This document shows, one piece after another, positions 13,241 to 25,100 of a stretch of DNA of 64,000 bases. The translations under genes were made by a program, and so were the position numbers. How positions within the stretch are numbered: the first letter of the stretch is position 1; each line of letters begins with the position of its first letter. The stretch is from Cristatella mucedo (Eukaryota; Bryozoa; Phylactolaemata; Cristatellidae): NCBI GenBank assembly GCA_009760855.2, contig WPIO01000084.1, positions 122,501 through 186,500 of the forward strand. The letters are read 5' to 3'. The notes under the pieces are model-generated. The model made no database searches. It saw only the letters and a program-made list of their open reading frames with translations, and had not been told where the DNA came from.

Positions 13241-13668
13241 ACTAGCTGTGCCGATCTCTTTCTTTCCCTTCCTCACTATTTATCTCTTGTAGCACTCTAC
13301 CATTTCTCGCACTTCCTCTCTCCCTGTTTCGTTCGCTCTCCTCTTCCTATCGGTCTCTCTTCAAATCCACAGTCTCAGCCTCTCCTCTTTTTCTCTGCCA
13401 CAATATCTCTCTTAATAAAAATAAAAGTAGCAATTGAATATTAATAGAATATTCAACCCTCAAAAGAACCGAGGCTCTTTCTATGCACTTTATACGTGCT
13501 GACAAGGAAGCATTCCACTCATTCATTTAAAGTATGCACAATTTCAGCCCCCAAAGCGCACAAAAAACAATTCACGTGGGCTGAGAAAAGTCAAACCAGA
13601 TGACGAGATATTCCCGTCACGCTTTTGTGGGATCCCTGGCGATATGTGTACAATCCAAATTCCAAAAC

Positions 13669-13813
13669 TTACAAACCGGGTGAGTGAGCATCGCAACAAT
13701 GAAGCGAGCATCGCAACCATTAGGCTTAATTGCCTAATTAAGCCTAATGGTTGTGATGCCCTCTTGCTTCTCACTAGCTTCATTGTTGCGATGCTCGCTC
13801 ACCCGGTTTGTAA
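13669..13813. mobile_element. Near-palindromic foldback MITE with TA-type target site
   Basis: The left arm starts TTACAAACCGGGTGAG and the right arm ends CTCACCCGGTTTGTAA. Inside, GAGCATCGCAACAATGAAG and AACCATTAGGCTTAATT are repeated inverted. The left arm lacks about 16 bases that the right arm has. The element is flanked by TA on both sides (CT-TA|CAAACC and GGTTTG|TA-AT). This fits the TA duplication of Tc1/mariner-related MITEs, although it could simply be part of the palindrome. No coding sequence is present. Confidence 0.7.
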
Positions 13814-14559
13814 TAGCGTGCCAAATAATCTGTTGTGTAACTCACATTTCTTCTGCTTGCTTAAAATAAAGTCAAGATTTTCAAAATTGAAATGATGTTC
13901 TTTGTAGTGGCATTTCGATTTATAATCTTGATTGCTATCCAGCCGATGGTTGGCACATGTGTCAGTCATGGCACAGCCTCTGTTTTATGAGCTGCGAGTG
14001 TCTGCTAGTTAAACTGGTAGTGCATAGCTGCCACCAACATCTACGATTTTGGTTTGAATTACTCTGACTGCGGCTTCTTAGACTTACTATACCACTAGCA
14101 AAATACCTGTTGTCAACGTTAAACCGTGATAATAATAATAAAAAAAATTCCTCCAGAAACTTAAAGAGCTAAGTCTCTTTCTGCTGGAAAGAAGCATATG
14201 TAAATCTGTTGGCAATATGATGCACAAGTTTAGCCACAAAAAACAAGCAATGAGAATTATATGGATTTTCAGAGCAAATAGTGTGAGAAATATATGCTTT
14301 TTAAGCTTTTTTTTAAATTTCGTTAGGTCAATAGATGTCTCTCGTCAGTCGGTAACAAGTTCCATGCTTTATAATATAATTATCTAAAGGCTTGGACTCA
14401 AAAAGGATTTCAGATTGATTAGAGGCAAAGCAAAACGACATGAATTAGAAGAGTAGGTACTTCTATGCCTACTTTAAATGAAAATTAGTCTGAGTAGTTA
14501 GTTTATTGCATGATGATGAGGGGAACTAATAACTGCTACATCAGTTTCAGCCTGTTCGT
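13814..14559. other. Unique sequence with a weak LINE-tail remnant near 14130-14210
   Basis: ATAATAATAATAAAAAAAAT followed by AAGAGCTAAGTCTCTTTC resembles a heavily diverged minus-strand L2-like 3' end. Nothing else is recognised. Confidence 0.35.
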
Positions 14560-14950
14560 GCCCTGAGGTCGTGTGTGGACAATAAATTAGCTGTCCCATT
14601 CCTCCACTTAAAGACAGTTGGCAACAGAAGCTTTAGCTCTGCAGGGCCTAGACTGTGGAACTCGCGTCCACAATTCTTACGAAACGACAACTACTCTCCT
14701 AACGCCGACTATGGCACATCTTTTTCAGTGGTCCTGAGCTGCTACTTCCATGCTACTCACTATCTCAACTGCTCTCCTGATTCTGCTATGCTTCCCACTT
14801 TCTCTTTGTTGCGTGAGACGAAGTCTGTTGGCTACCGAATGCGTACCGAAAGCCGCTTAACCTGTGAGTTCGCTATACAAAACTCTCCTGAGTAACACCC
14901 ACATGGTCTTTACGACTTTGCGGAGTTACAGACGGAGATACATTACATTA
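14560..14950 (+). mobile_element. Repeat family B, copy 1 (LINE-like 3' part)
   Basis: The translation contains VGNRSFSSAGPRLWNS, the C-terminal GDRSFSS..WNSLP signature also found in L2-type RTs, followed by a distinct tail. The nucleotide sequence from about 14620 to 14950 aligns by eye with 48020-48335. The tail part matches reverse complements at 20335-20660 and 26065-26180. It is a second LINE-like family with its own 3' region, present here only as degraded pieces. Confidence 0.65.
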
Positions 14951-14984
14951 CAATCAACCACGTCATCTTGGTCAATAAGCAGCT

Positions 14985-15135
14985 CGAGGGAGGGCGAAAG
15001 TGGATCTCTGGGAAGAGTGAGATGCTGCAGTTTTGAAATTCACGACAGACAAGGCTTTCTGCAGAGTTTCACACTCTGTAAGCGGCTTATTGCACAGGAT
15101 GTAAGACCCTTGAGTAGTGAGTGGTTACTCTTACC
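14985..15135 (-). pseudogene. Short L2-like RT relic
   Basis: The reverse complement reads as a degenerate form of the [19 protein letters not shown] segment: NHSLLKGLTSCAISRLQSVK and a following block. It sits between family B copy 1 and the next L2 copy. Confidence 0.55.
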
Positions 15136-15221
15136 AAGTTCTATACCATTGTTGACTATCCCTTTATTACTTAAGCTCCCAAAGCGTCAACACAATACCG
15201 ACTGAAGATTGATGCCACATC

Positions 15222-15970
15222 CTAATAATAATAATAATAATGCACTTGATAAAGCACCCTAAGAGAAATCCGTCTCTTTCTAGGCACTTTACATTTGCTG
15301 CAAAGGGAAACGCGACTGAATGTTGTTGTATATCATGCTTGATAAACAGCATGAATTACACAGTTAGTGGTGTCATGCTCAGGGTCAGCATACAAGTGTG
15401 GTTAGTGGCAGCATGCACAGTATCAGCACGCATAAGCACATGAAGGACGAATCACAGGGACCCACTAAATGCTGTCCTAAATAGGTCTTTTTAAGTTCTT
15501 TTTAAATGTGGTCAAGTAGGGGATGTTCTGACGCACGTCGGGAGTGAGTTCCAGGCTTTGGGAGCATACGAACTAAATGCACGGTCTCCAAAGGATTTGA
15601 GGTTTGTACGAGGTATTGGTAGACTGTTGGATTCCAAAAATCAGGTGGTACGATGCTTGGCCAGATGGGGGAGTAGATCAGAGAGATATGCTGGATCCAA
15701 AGAATGAAGTGACCTAAAAGTGAGCGACAAAACCTTGAAGTCGATCCTTTGCTTGACTGGGAGCCAGTGCAGGTCGTCGAGAAGTGGTGTGATGTGGCAA
15801 CTGCGACGCTCACGACAGACAAGCCTAGCTTCGGAGTTTTGCACCAGCTGTAATCGCCTGATAGCCCATGCTGGTAGGCCAGCCAAGTCAAGATGGGATG
15901 TCACAGATGCAGTGACCAACTTAGATGTGGTATCCTTATCCAAACAAGCCCGAATTTTAGCAATGTTATG
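15222..15970 (-). mobile_element. L2-like LINE, 5'-truncated copy
   Basis: A (TAATAA)n tail with AAAGCACCCTAAGAGAA and the usual 3'-UTR are followed on the minus strand by a broken RT C-terminus. One frame reads TSKLVTASVTSHLDLAGLPA, and [20 protein letters not shown] continues in the same frame. A second frame carries the IPRTNLK region. A deletion shortens the CNSLL segment. The copy ends near 15970, next to an unrelated sequence. Confidence 0.9.
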
Positions 15971-16794
15971 TATCTTGATTTGTTCATAATAAAAAGAAGC
16001 TAAAAAAATATTTGCTCCTTACTCCCTTTGCTCTGTCCAATAAATTTTGCCTTTTGTGTGCTTGTGCATACTAGAATTGCTAAAACTAAATAATTGACAA
16101 ACTCAATTTCAGAATGGGCACAGCCTCTAGGGAGGTACCTACCTCACTTGGGTGCAGACGCACATGTCATTATTATTTGCTATTAGCATTTACTGTAAAC
16201 TTTAGCACTCCCGATAGTTCCTAAAAGTCATCCATGACCATTATCAGCCTTGTACATGGCATTAGACGTAAGAAGTTTTAGCAGTCCGTGCTGAATGCTA
16301 GCAAAGGTCCTGATTCTAGACCTCACCCTGATGTGCAATGAACATTTATGTTGCATTCTTTGTGAAGTGGTATGGCTAATTATCAACAATACAGTATCGC
16401 ATTCAAGCCACATATCCTGAAAGTGCTTCCTTTACTGTACAAGTTATGTGCCTGGAAAGAAATTTATTTCATTGAGGGCACTATACATATGTCATTATTT
16501 TTATTATGCTGATGTCGCTGGATAATTCTCATGTGCCTCCTGGAAGCACTTCATATTTGCATTAGCTCCTAGTCATATGTTGTATCCAACCAAGTTCATG
16601 CTAAATCCAAACAGCGCATTGTGGCCCGAGTGCCTATATCAGTGTTGTATACCACTCCAAAAACTTGAAGCGTATCAATGCCGTGAGCCAGCCAAAGATC
16701 CATACTTAAGCTATCAGCTCCCCACTATCGTTTACGATAGACGCGTCTGCCATAGCTGATGGCTTAATGTGACAACAGAATTTGCTAGATGGGG
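15971..16794. other. Unique sequence, nothing recognised
   Basis: Only short frames without motifs. Confidence 0.4.
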
Positions 16795-16860
16795 ACCTTC
16801 ATGCCTAGAAAGAGATTGAGTTCTCCGAGGGCGCTTTATCACGTGCATTAGTTTTATAAT
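16795..16860 (+). mobile_element. L2-like LINE 3' tail (plus strand)
   Basis: CCTAGAAAGAGATTGAGTTC, then TCCGAGGGCGCTTTATCACG and TGCATTA. This is the conserved 3' hairpin without a coding part. Confidence 0.8.
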
Positions 16861-17147
16861 TGTGCCTATCTCGTTCTCTACATGCTCCTGCCTGATGAGT
16901 CAGTAAATACACTCTTAAAGCCACGTCAGCATGATGCTTACCTATCCCTCAGATGCATCAAGCTGGCGACCAGTATTATTATTCACTTACAGTATTACTT
17001 GATAAGAATGGTTTAACCATCGTTTATTTGCCTTGTAATGCTATTCTGAGAAAAACACCAAGATGCATGCAAAAGCTAGATTCATTAAGTCAAGCCTCTT
17101 ATTTTAACTGCCAATGCTTATGAGTATTTAACATATAATTATATATA

Positions 17148-17275
17148 ATTCATTTTATATAGCGCCCCAAGAGAACTTAATCTCTATTCAGGCGCTTCAC
17201 ATAAGCCTCGGGGCTCGAGAAAAAACCTCAGTCAGACCTTGCTCGGGGCCAGCACCTTAACCACTAGACCAAAAA
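17148..17275 (-). mobile_element. SINE-A copy 1 (tRNA-derived)
   Basis: Read on the minus strand: a GGTCTAGTGGTTAAGGTGCT box-A-like head, a degraded box B (CTCGAGCCCCGAGG) and the 3' part GCGCCTGAATAGAGATTAAG..TCTCTTGGGGCGCTATATAA, followed by an AT-rich tail. Compare with the better copies at 25127 and 49711. Confidence 0.75.
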
Positions 17276-18964
17276 TGCTCAGGTTAGTGGGTCCACACCC
17301 AGTCTTCACCATCACCTTATCTTCACCAGTTGCCAGTGGCCGAGAGAAAGCCTACCTTATTCAAGCTCATCGTATAGAGTAGATAACATAACCCTTGGCA
17401 AGACGCATGACCAGTTAGCAGCACTGGACTTCTTGCTATCTAGACCCTTTCCACTTTCAGCCCTTGCTTATAGCTAGACACGGCTCAGTGTACAAGTACA
17501 TCATTCCAGTGAAGTTTTATTAATCTTTGTAAAGACCAAGCTAAGAGCAGTACCTTCCCTTACGAAAGAATACGAAACAAAGGAAGGGTCTAATAGTGAT
17601 AAGTTCGGGGTAGAAATGGCAGACTCCACAAACGTTAGCTTGCTGATGAGTTTTGCACCGAAGGATACACGTGGTAGATTAGTGGTTACACGATCGGTCC
17701 GGTCTCCGTCCTGCTGCGGCCATTCTTCTGACAGGCAGTTTACTCGGTCGGTTTGACTTACGTCTTGCTTCCATCTAGCAGCTTGCCAGCACCACCTCCA
17801 GAGCAGTCATGGGGAAATTAGGACTTAGGTAATGGCTCTCCCCAATGCACCTCCAGGTCAATGTAAACCTCCCTTATTGCTTGGCGTGCCTATCGCATAA
17901 TGATTGGATTCCTTTAAGAAGAGCTTTACTGTCCCATAATAAGGAGCTCTCGTGGAGGAAATCGATGATTTTGCCGGTCATGTCCTCCATCATGCCCTTC
18001 AAACCAATGAAGAGGCCGTGTCCCTTACGGCACCTATGATTAGTCGTTTGTTCGCGGCTTCCATCGGTTTTGCCTCAGTCCTGACCAAGTAGAACCAAGC
18101 TCGGCGTCTTTGCTTGCTCTACCGTCAGCCTTCGACCGCTTCTGCAGCCTTATGACGTATGCACCAAAGACTGAAGCATGATCAAAGCAGGACCCGAGCA
18201 ACATCGCATCTGTAAACGCTGCTTAATTGCACAGCTGGTGACATGATGGCGCAGCTAATTAGAACATGAGCCACAGCATGACATTAACGGTACAGGAGCA
18301 TGCCCACTCACATATTGCTAGCTTAATTTTCACACTGTAGACAATGCAGGGCAGTCGAGGATCAAAACATGTATATATTGTAAGAAAACAAACTAATGGG
18401 TGAGTTCCATACCCATTCCGAAACTGCAGCAGCCCAGTCTGTGGTGAACATGCATGTTTAGCACACCACTTTGTTGTGAGACGAGTGGGCTAAGCAAGCA
18501 AATCTGGCGGTCTGGCTCCTTAGATATGAAAAGAGTTGACATCTCAACTTGCATCAACACTATAACAAGGCAGTTCGAGCTGTCATGCGACAAAGCGGTT
18601 GGATATGAATGTGAATACAGGTGCTGCACAGCTGCAGAGAGCTGCACGGCTGCAGAAAGCAGCAAGCTTTGGCATTGAGGAAAGAAATAAAGTGGATATG
18701 CGTTCATCAGAATACTGCTTCCGAATGTCATCGAGCTAGGTCCCAACGGATACAGCGTTTTAACGCAAGCATGGTAGCTTAAGATAATAAGAAGCAACTA
18801 CAAAAATATGGAAAATTCGGGTTCCTATAAACGGCCATAGCAACAAGCAGCATGCAGCAAAAGGTCAATGCAAAGGCTGCCTCATGATGACCCCTTTTGT
18901 GAACAGGTGAACAGGGATGGGGCGGCAGGGCAGGTGCTGGATAGGTACCAAGCAACGCCTCAGG
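17276..18964. other. 3' flank of AGXT2; no gene recognised
   Basis: This is the region downstream of the AGXT2 stop codon. It may hold the 3' UTR, but I could not place a poly(A) signal with confidence. Open frames at 17845-18039 and 18393-18797 have no recognisable motif. CTGCACAGCTGCAGAGAGC-type repeats near 18620-18660 are of low complexity. Confidence 0.4.
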
Positions 18965-19168
18965 CTAGTATTTGGTATTGGAATGCTGGTATAGAGCATG
19001 CCGAAGCACAGCGAGGCAATAGTCGGCGTCCTCCTTCGTTATGCACAGAGGTGGCTTGACTCGCAGCACGGAACCAAACAGGCCTCCCTTGCCAAGTAGT
19101 ACACGGTTATCTTTGCAGGACTCAAAAATATCGGCCACCTCCGGTATAGGGAGAGGAGTCCTCGTCGT
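18965..19168 (-). CDS. AGXT2: AGXT2 exon 8 (C-terminus and stop)
   Basis: 67 codons plus TAG (18967-18965). It contains [20 protein letters not shown], equivalent to human [28 protein letters not shown], and ends within a few residues of the human C-terminus. The acceptor is TTGCAG. Confidence 0.93.
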   Translation of the reverse strand, partial: TTRTPLPIPEVADIFESCKDNRVLLGKGGLFGSVLRVKPPLCITKEDADYCLAVLRHALYQHSNTKY

Positions 19169-22100
19169 CTGCAAGACAGGCAAAACAACAGCATCAATTT
19201 GCTGGGAGTCTAATAAGCTAGCAGTGCACACAGCCGACAAAATTTAGAGGACTGACCACTGCAGCGATACCGTGCACCATCGAGGCCAGGTCTTTAAACA
19301 AAGGTGACATACCTCATTTTGCCCAGAAACCAGGGATTATGCATCAAGGCTGAAGAAATGAATTTCGGTCACTTTAAAGGTATTTCACAATTTCAGTTTA
19401 ACTTGTCTTAAACCAATGTTTGGTCACTTTAAAGGTATTTCACAATTTCAGTTAAACTTGTCTTAAACCAATGTTTATCACATCGAACGTAAGAGGACTC
19501 GTCCCCCACTTAGCCTGCCTAGTTTTCAAGATGCCATCGAAGTATGTATGCATTTACACTGGAGGAATGCCACTAGCCACTAGCCGCTCCTGCCCTCCCT
19601 CACTGTCATCTTATCGGTCACGAGTGGCCATACTATACTGTTAACACACCAAAGCATGCCAAGAAACTTCACAAGAAACTTTCACTTTTTGGCACTAACA
19701 CATTTGATAAGTCAGTGCTAAAAAGTAATGATTCAGGCGACTAGTGCACGGCATCAAACGCTCGACAGAGAAACAGCTTTGGGCAAGCATCTCAGAGCAA
19801 AAAACTGAGCTGTCAGTTGAGTAAACCTACAGTGAATGAACCACGCAAGTGCCATAGTCCATCGACGAAGATGCTAAGCTCTGTCGAAAAAAGCTTTTTG
19901 GTGTGATACCGACTTGCTAGTTCACAGCCCGCTGCAAGAAATCCTAGCACACTAGCAGTAGCGGAAACATTCATCCTAGCATACTGGCGACAGGAGGCAA
20001 AAATAGTGCTGGGTTTCAAAATCAAAACAAATGGAGTGACAAATGATCTTTCAGGCTCTTTTTACACGGCAAATCAGTGAGGTTGAAAATATTAAAACGA
20101 GACGTGGATCCAGTATATCAAATCAATCAAATAGTTCGTCCCACCATATACAGCAATATGGCTGGCTTGCGATGGCAGAATGCTCTTTTTCATGCTTATA
20201 TTAAATGTCATGTACCTCCATCAGGAACTCCACAAGGCCTGCATGGTTGTAACGCTGGATAGTTTTCTATAGCATACTCAAAGCATAAGCACTTTTTGGT
20301 GCGCATACGGTAACCAAAAGACTTCCCCTATGTAAAGAACCTCCGTCTGTAACGCCACAAAGACTATGTGGGTGTTTTGTGGGTGCAGGAATTTTGTATA
20401 GCGCACTCACAGCCTAAGCAGCTATCGGTAGCCAACGCATTCAGTAGCCAAAAGACTTCGTAGAACAGAGAGAAAGCGAGAAGCATAGCTGGGTCAGAAG
20501 GGGAGCCGAGGAAATTAGTAGCTTCGACGTACAAGCTCAGAATTACTGAACAGGAAGTATCACAGTCAGCAGTAGGCGAGTAGATGACAACATGAGATAT
20601 GCCCCACTGATGGCAATAGAGCTGCATATCCTGAAAGACCATTTGCCTCTGGTGCTTAGCTGATACAAACCGAGAAGGCTTCAACCGTCATTTTCGACAA
20701 TATTGCAGCTAGGCCAGTTACTACTACATTGCAACCCAAATGACACAGCAATTATATGGGCTAAGAAATTGCAACATTAACCATATACCGTTAGAAAATT
20801 CCATCGTAAACAAAATGTGTTACCACGTAAAACACTAAACCATAATGCAACGTAAAATGTACTGTTGCACCAAGCTTTCAGAGTTCAAGTGAATCAGCAG
20901 GCATGAGTAGATGAGCGCACACAAACCTGCATCCCTAACACAGACTCACATCAAGACGAAGCATTACGGTTGCAAACGCATGCTTCTGTATCACGTTGAT
21001 ATGGCAGTAAACCCAAAAGGCATGATTTATTGAAATTGTGCAATATGCTGAGAAACTTGATGTCACTATTGTATGCATTTTTGACAAGCCGAGACCAGGG
21101 GCTGGGTCACAATATGCTGGCTGCTGCAGTTGTGGTAATAATGGCTTAGGTGTACGAGGCCGTGAGCTAGCACACTTCAGTAAACATACCTTATTCTTCA
21201 CAAGTTCTATACCGATCATCAGTCCCTTGCCACGTACGTCACCGACCACCTCAAATTCACGACGCAGATCTGACAACTTGTTGAGAATGTGCGTGCCCAC
21301 ATTTGCAGCATTCTAAACGTAGAGTGCAAGCTGATAAAATGAAAACCAAGAAAACGAAGCTATGCTTTATTAGCAAGCATGGTTTGAAAATGCTTGCCCA
21401 TTAAAAAAATACACACACACACTCCAAGCACCTAGAACTGGATAGTTAGTGCGGCATTGATACTGTAAGTAGAGATGTATTTCAAGGTTAGAAAGTCAAA
21501 GAAACCGAGTCAACGTGTAAAAGACATAGGGAAATTACTTCACCTGTAACAGATGCCACGAGGTCAATAATGAGGTCAATAACGTTTTAAGCTAGAAGTA
21601 ATGCCACCAAATTATTAAATGATAAAATGGGTTTACCGAGACAATGTATATTCGTGATGACTTACTTTTACCAACCTATATAATTCTGAATGCAAGGGAG
21701 CCAGTGAACACAACTCGCTGAAGCCATGCTTCAGTTGTGCTCTTTGCTACATTCACAGTACATTCACTACTAGGACGGTACAGCTATGACGAATCATACG
21801 AAAAATATCAGAGAAGAGAATTTACTAATTTGCTTACATATCTAATACGTGCATTCTGATAGTTAAAATAAAAAATTGCTTTGTGCATTGAATACTGAAA
21901 CCGTTATGAGCAGACTTTTGATCAGAAAATTACTTAACTGTGAGCCCAAATGCTGTGGAACAAATGCTGAGGAGACTATGTGGAACAAAGTACATAACTG
22001 AGAGCCTGATCCAGACAGTCAGTCATAGCGACGGTCTACAGAGGTTGGTGAGTCATCGCTGCGTAGCCTATTTGCAACACTACATTTATATGCAAGGTCT

Positions 22101-25100
22101 TTAATTTTCAAATTGAATTGCCACCACCACAAATTATAAGGAAAACGAGCACACAAAACAGCTTTAGTTTAAAAAAAACATTGAAATAAATAGTGGTTAT
22201 TCTTCAATCATTTTTCAGAAATACTCAACAATAATATCATTAAAGTATCTTCAAGAAATTAAATTTCTAAATTGATTTTTCCATGGTTTTTTGCTGTCTT
22301 TGCTAGTTCGGAAATCAATTTAGTTGATGCTTTGAACGCTTTATTTTTATTTTCTACTTTAAGGTGAACATGATTTCCAACAAACGTGAATGCAATAGTG
22401 TAATGTATGCTTATGTATAACTCACAGCTTCTGGTTAAAAGTGAAGGAAGTTCTTGCTTAAACAGGAATTCCATGATTGCATCTCACAATCAACACACAC
22501 CCCTACCTGCTGCAGCTTCTCATCATCGATGATGTCGATAACAGTTGAGCCTGTTACTGAAGCCATGGGGTTGCCACCAAACGTATTAAAGTGCAGTGCA
22601 CGAGCCATAACAGATGCAATCTTTGGAGTCGTGACAACAGCGGCCATGGGAAATCCATTACCGATACCTGCAAGACCAAAGCAAAACTGGGGTTGCATTC
22701 CACATCAATGAAGCAACAAGCTAGTAAATACCCTGACTGACATAAGCAGTCAAAAGTAAAACTCATGCACTACAATACAATTGAATACAGTGTCTGTTGC
22801 AGCTGAGAACTGCACATAACCGAGGAAGAAAAGAAAAGACAAAGAGCTACTTTCAGCAAACAGCACGAGGCCAATGCCGGTGGCCAGTCAGCAGCAACTA
22901 GATATACAGCTACTAGATATACATACAGCCACTTAATGGGCTGCATGAGCCTGCTTGAACTCAACATGGCAAAGATGAAGCTTATAACTTCTCACTTTGG
23001 CTGATCCGACTTTCTTAATCTGCTACATACTTTTCAAAAGATGCACGGGTTACACAATGAGATCTTTTTAGATTACACTAAAAACACGTGAAAGATTATT
23101 GAACAGGTGCAAGGCCGTAATAATCATGTCACCATTCCCTTTATGCACGAAAACTCACTATCCAACCCATCAGCTCTTTTTAGGCTGCTCTTTTAAAACT
23201 TTAGGCACAGCTACTTTGTGCTGCATTGTTGTTCTTCACTTGCTTGATGTGAGTGTCTTGATGTGTTGCTCCAGATGCAAGCCTGAGCATCACACTCTTA
23301 CATATTATGCATTTTCACAAACACCATTAATTGATTTGGGGCCATATATCACTGCAAATGAAGCTTCCGACCAGCCAAACCAAATTATGTTACCAACTGC
23401 GTTGGCAGTCGTAACAATAGTTGAGAAGAAACGGGCCATAGACCTCACAAGCAGTAGAAATTATGCATCCGAATAATGGAAATCAGCCATGCCAATTACC
23501 TTTAGCCAAGGTGACAATATCCGGAATGACGCCATGATCTTGAAACCCCCAATAATTTTCACCAGTTCGACCAAATCCGGTCTGCACCTCATCAGAAATA
23601 CATAGCCCACCCTTGGCACGAATTGCTTCAAAGGCACGCTTCACGTAGCCTTTGGGAAACTGCACAGCACCGTTGACACCCTATAAAGACAAACAGCACA
23701 TATGCTCAACGACTTGATTATGATGGAGACCTATCCAACTACTATTCAGACCATCACTGTCAGCCTAATACCTGGATCGATTCAATAATGAGGCCGGCAA
23801 CCTTCTCTTTTGGGGTGCAGTGTCTCAGTACGTCATCTACTTCCTCGGCATAGCGAATGGAAGCTTCACATGTGCCTGGGGCACAGCTGCACGACCTGTC
23901 TGTCTGGACAGGTGAGTCTCTGCAAGCTGATCCACCCCAAGGGCCCCGATAAGGATCAGCATTCCGGACCTGAAATTAAAAAGCGCTACCATGAAACTTC
24001 AGATAGGATGTACCTCGTCAACACACGTCCTGGTATGAGGAACAATTCATGTAAACAACAACTCATTTAAGTAAAAGGCAAGACAACATTATTTAGATAG
24101 GAATACCACATATAAGTTGGTCCATGCATTTGTGACATACAGTCTTGACTTCTGTAACTCACTGCTTGCTGGTCTACCAGCATATGCTATCAGGCGCTTA
24201 CAGCTGGTGCAAAACTCAGCCGCATGGCTTTTATGTAGTGAGCTTCAAAGCTGCCACATCACACCACTTCTTGCCGACCTGCACTGGCTCCCGGTCAAGC
24301 AATGCATCGACTTCAAGGTTTTGTCGTTCACTTTTAGGCTCCTGCATTCTTTAGCTCCAGCCTACCTATCTGATCTACTCCCCGACCAGGCCAAGCATCG
24401 TACCACCCACTTTTCAGAAACTAACCGTTTACCTATACCTCGTACAAACCTTAAATCATTTGGTGACCGTTCCTTTAGTTCGTATGCTCCCAAAGCCTGG
24501 AACTCACTCCAGACTAGCATCGTGACATCTCCTGACTTGACCACATTTAAAAATAACTTACAAACGCACCTATTTATGACAGCATTTAGAGGTCTATGTG
24601 CATGTCACCCTTAACCATGCTATTCATGCTGTTTATTAAGCATGATCTTTCCACTCACCATTCGATCGTGTTTCCTTTGTAGTAAATGTAAAGCGCCTAG
24701 AAAGAGGTTAAGTTTTCTGAGGGCGCATTATCAAGTGAATTATTATTATGACTGTGCTACCCCAGCACCTCAGCAGATCATTCGGCCAAGAGTCTGAATC
24801 GTGGCGACACTCAGTCTTAAGTCAAAACTGCCCATAAAGAACAACACTGTATTCAACTTATTAAAAACTGATCTGACCTTGAACTATTATATCGAACACG
24901 TGCAGCTATAATGCACTTGCTCAGTACCACAGGTTTGCATCTACTTTATGATCCACAGCAACACGCCATTCTGATTGGGCATTTGCATAGTGCCATACCT
25001 AATTTCAATTAAGGAGTTTCACATGTGCCACAAGGGGGGGGGGGCTCGAGCCCCCTTGACGGACTTGTACAGCAAAGCAAACTCCACATCTCTGGCTCTT

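Larger units (their letters stand above)
19169..21189 (-). other. AGXT2 intron 7
   Basis: A 2.0-kb intron. It contains a tandem duplication of 55 bp (19367-19476) and family B copy 2 (20335-20660). Nothing else is recognised. Confidence 0.85.
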
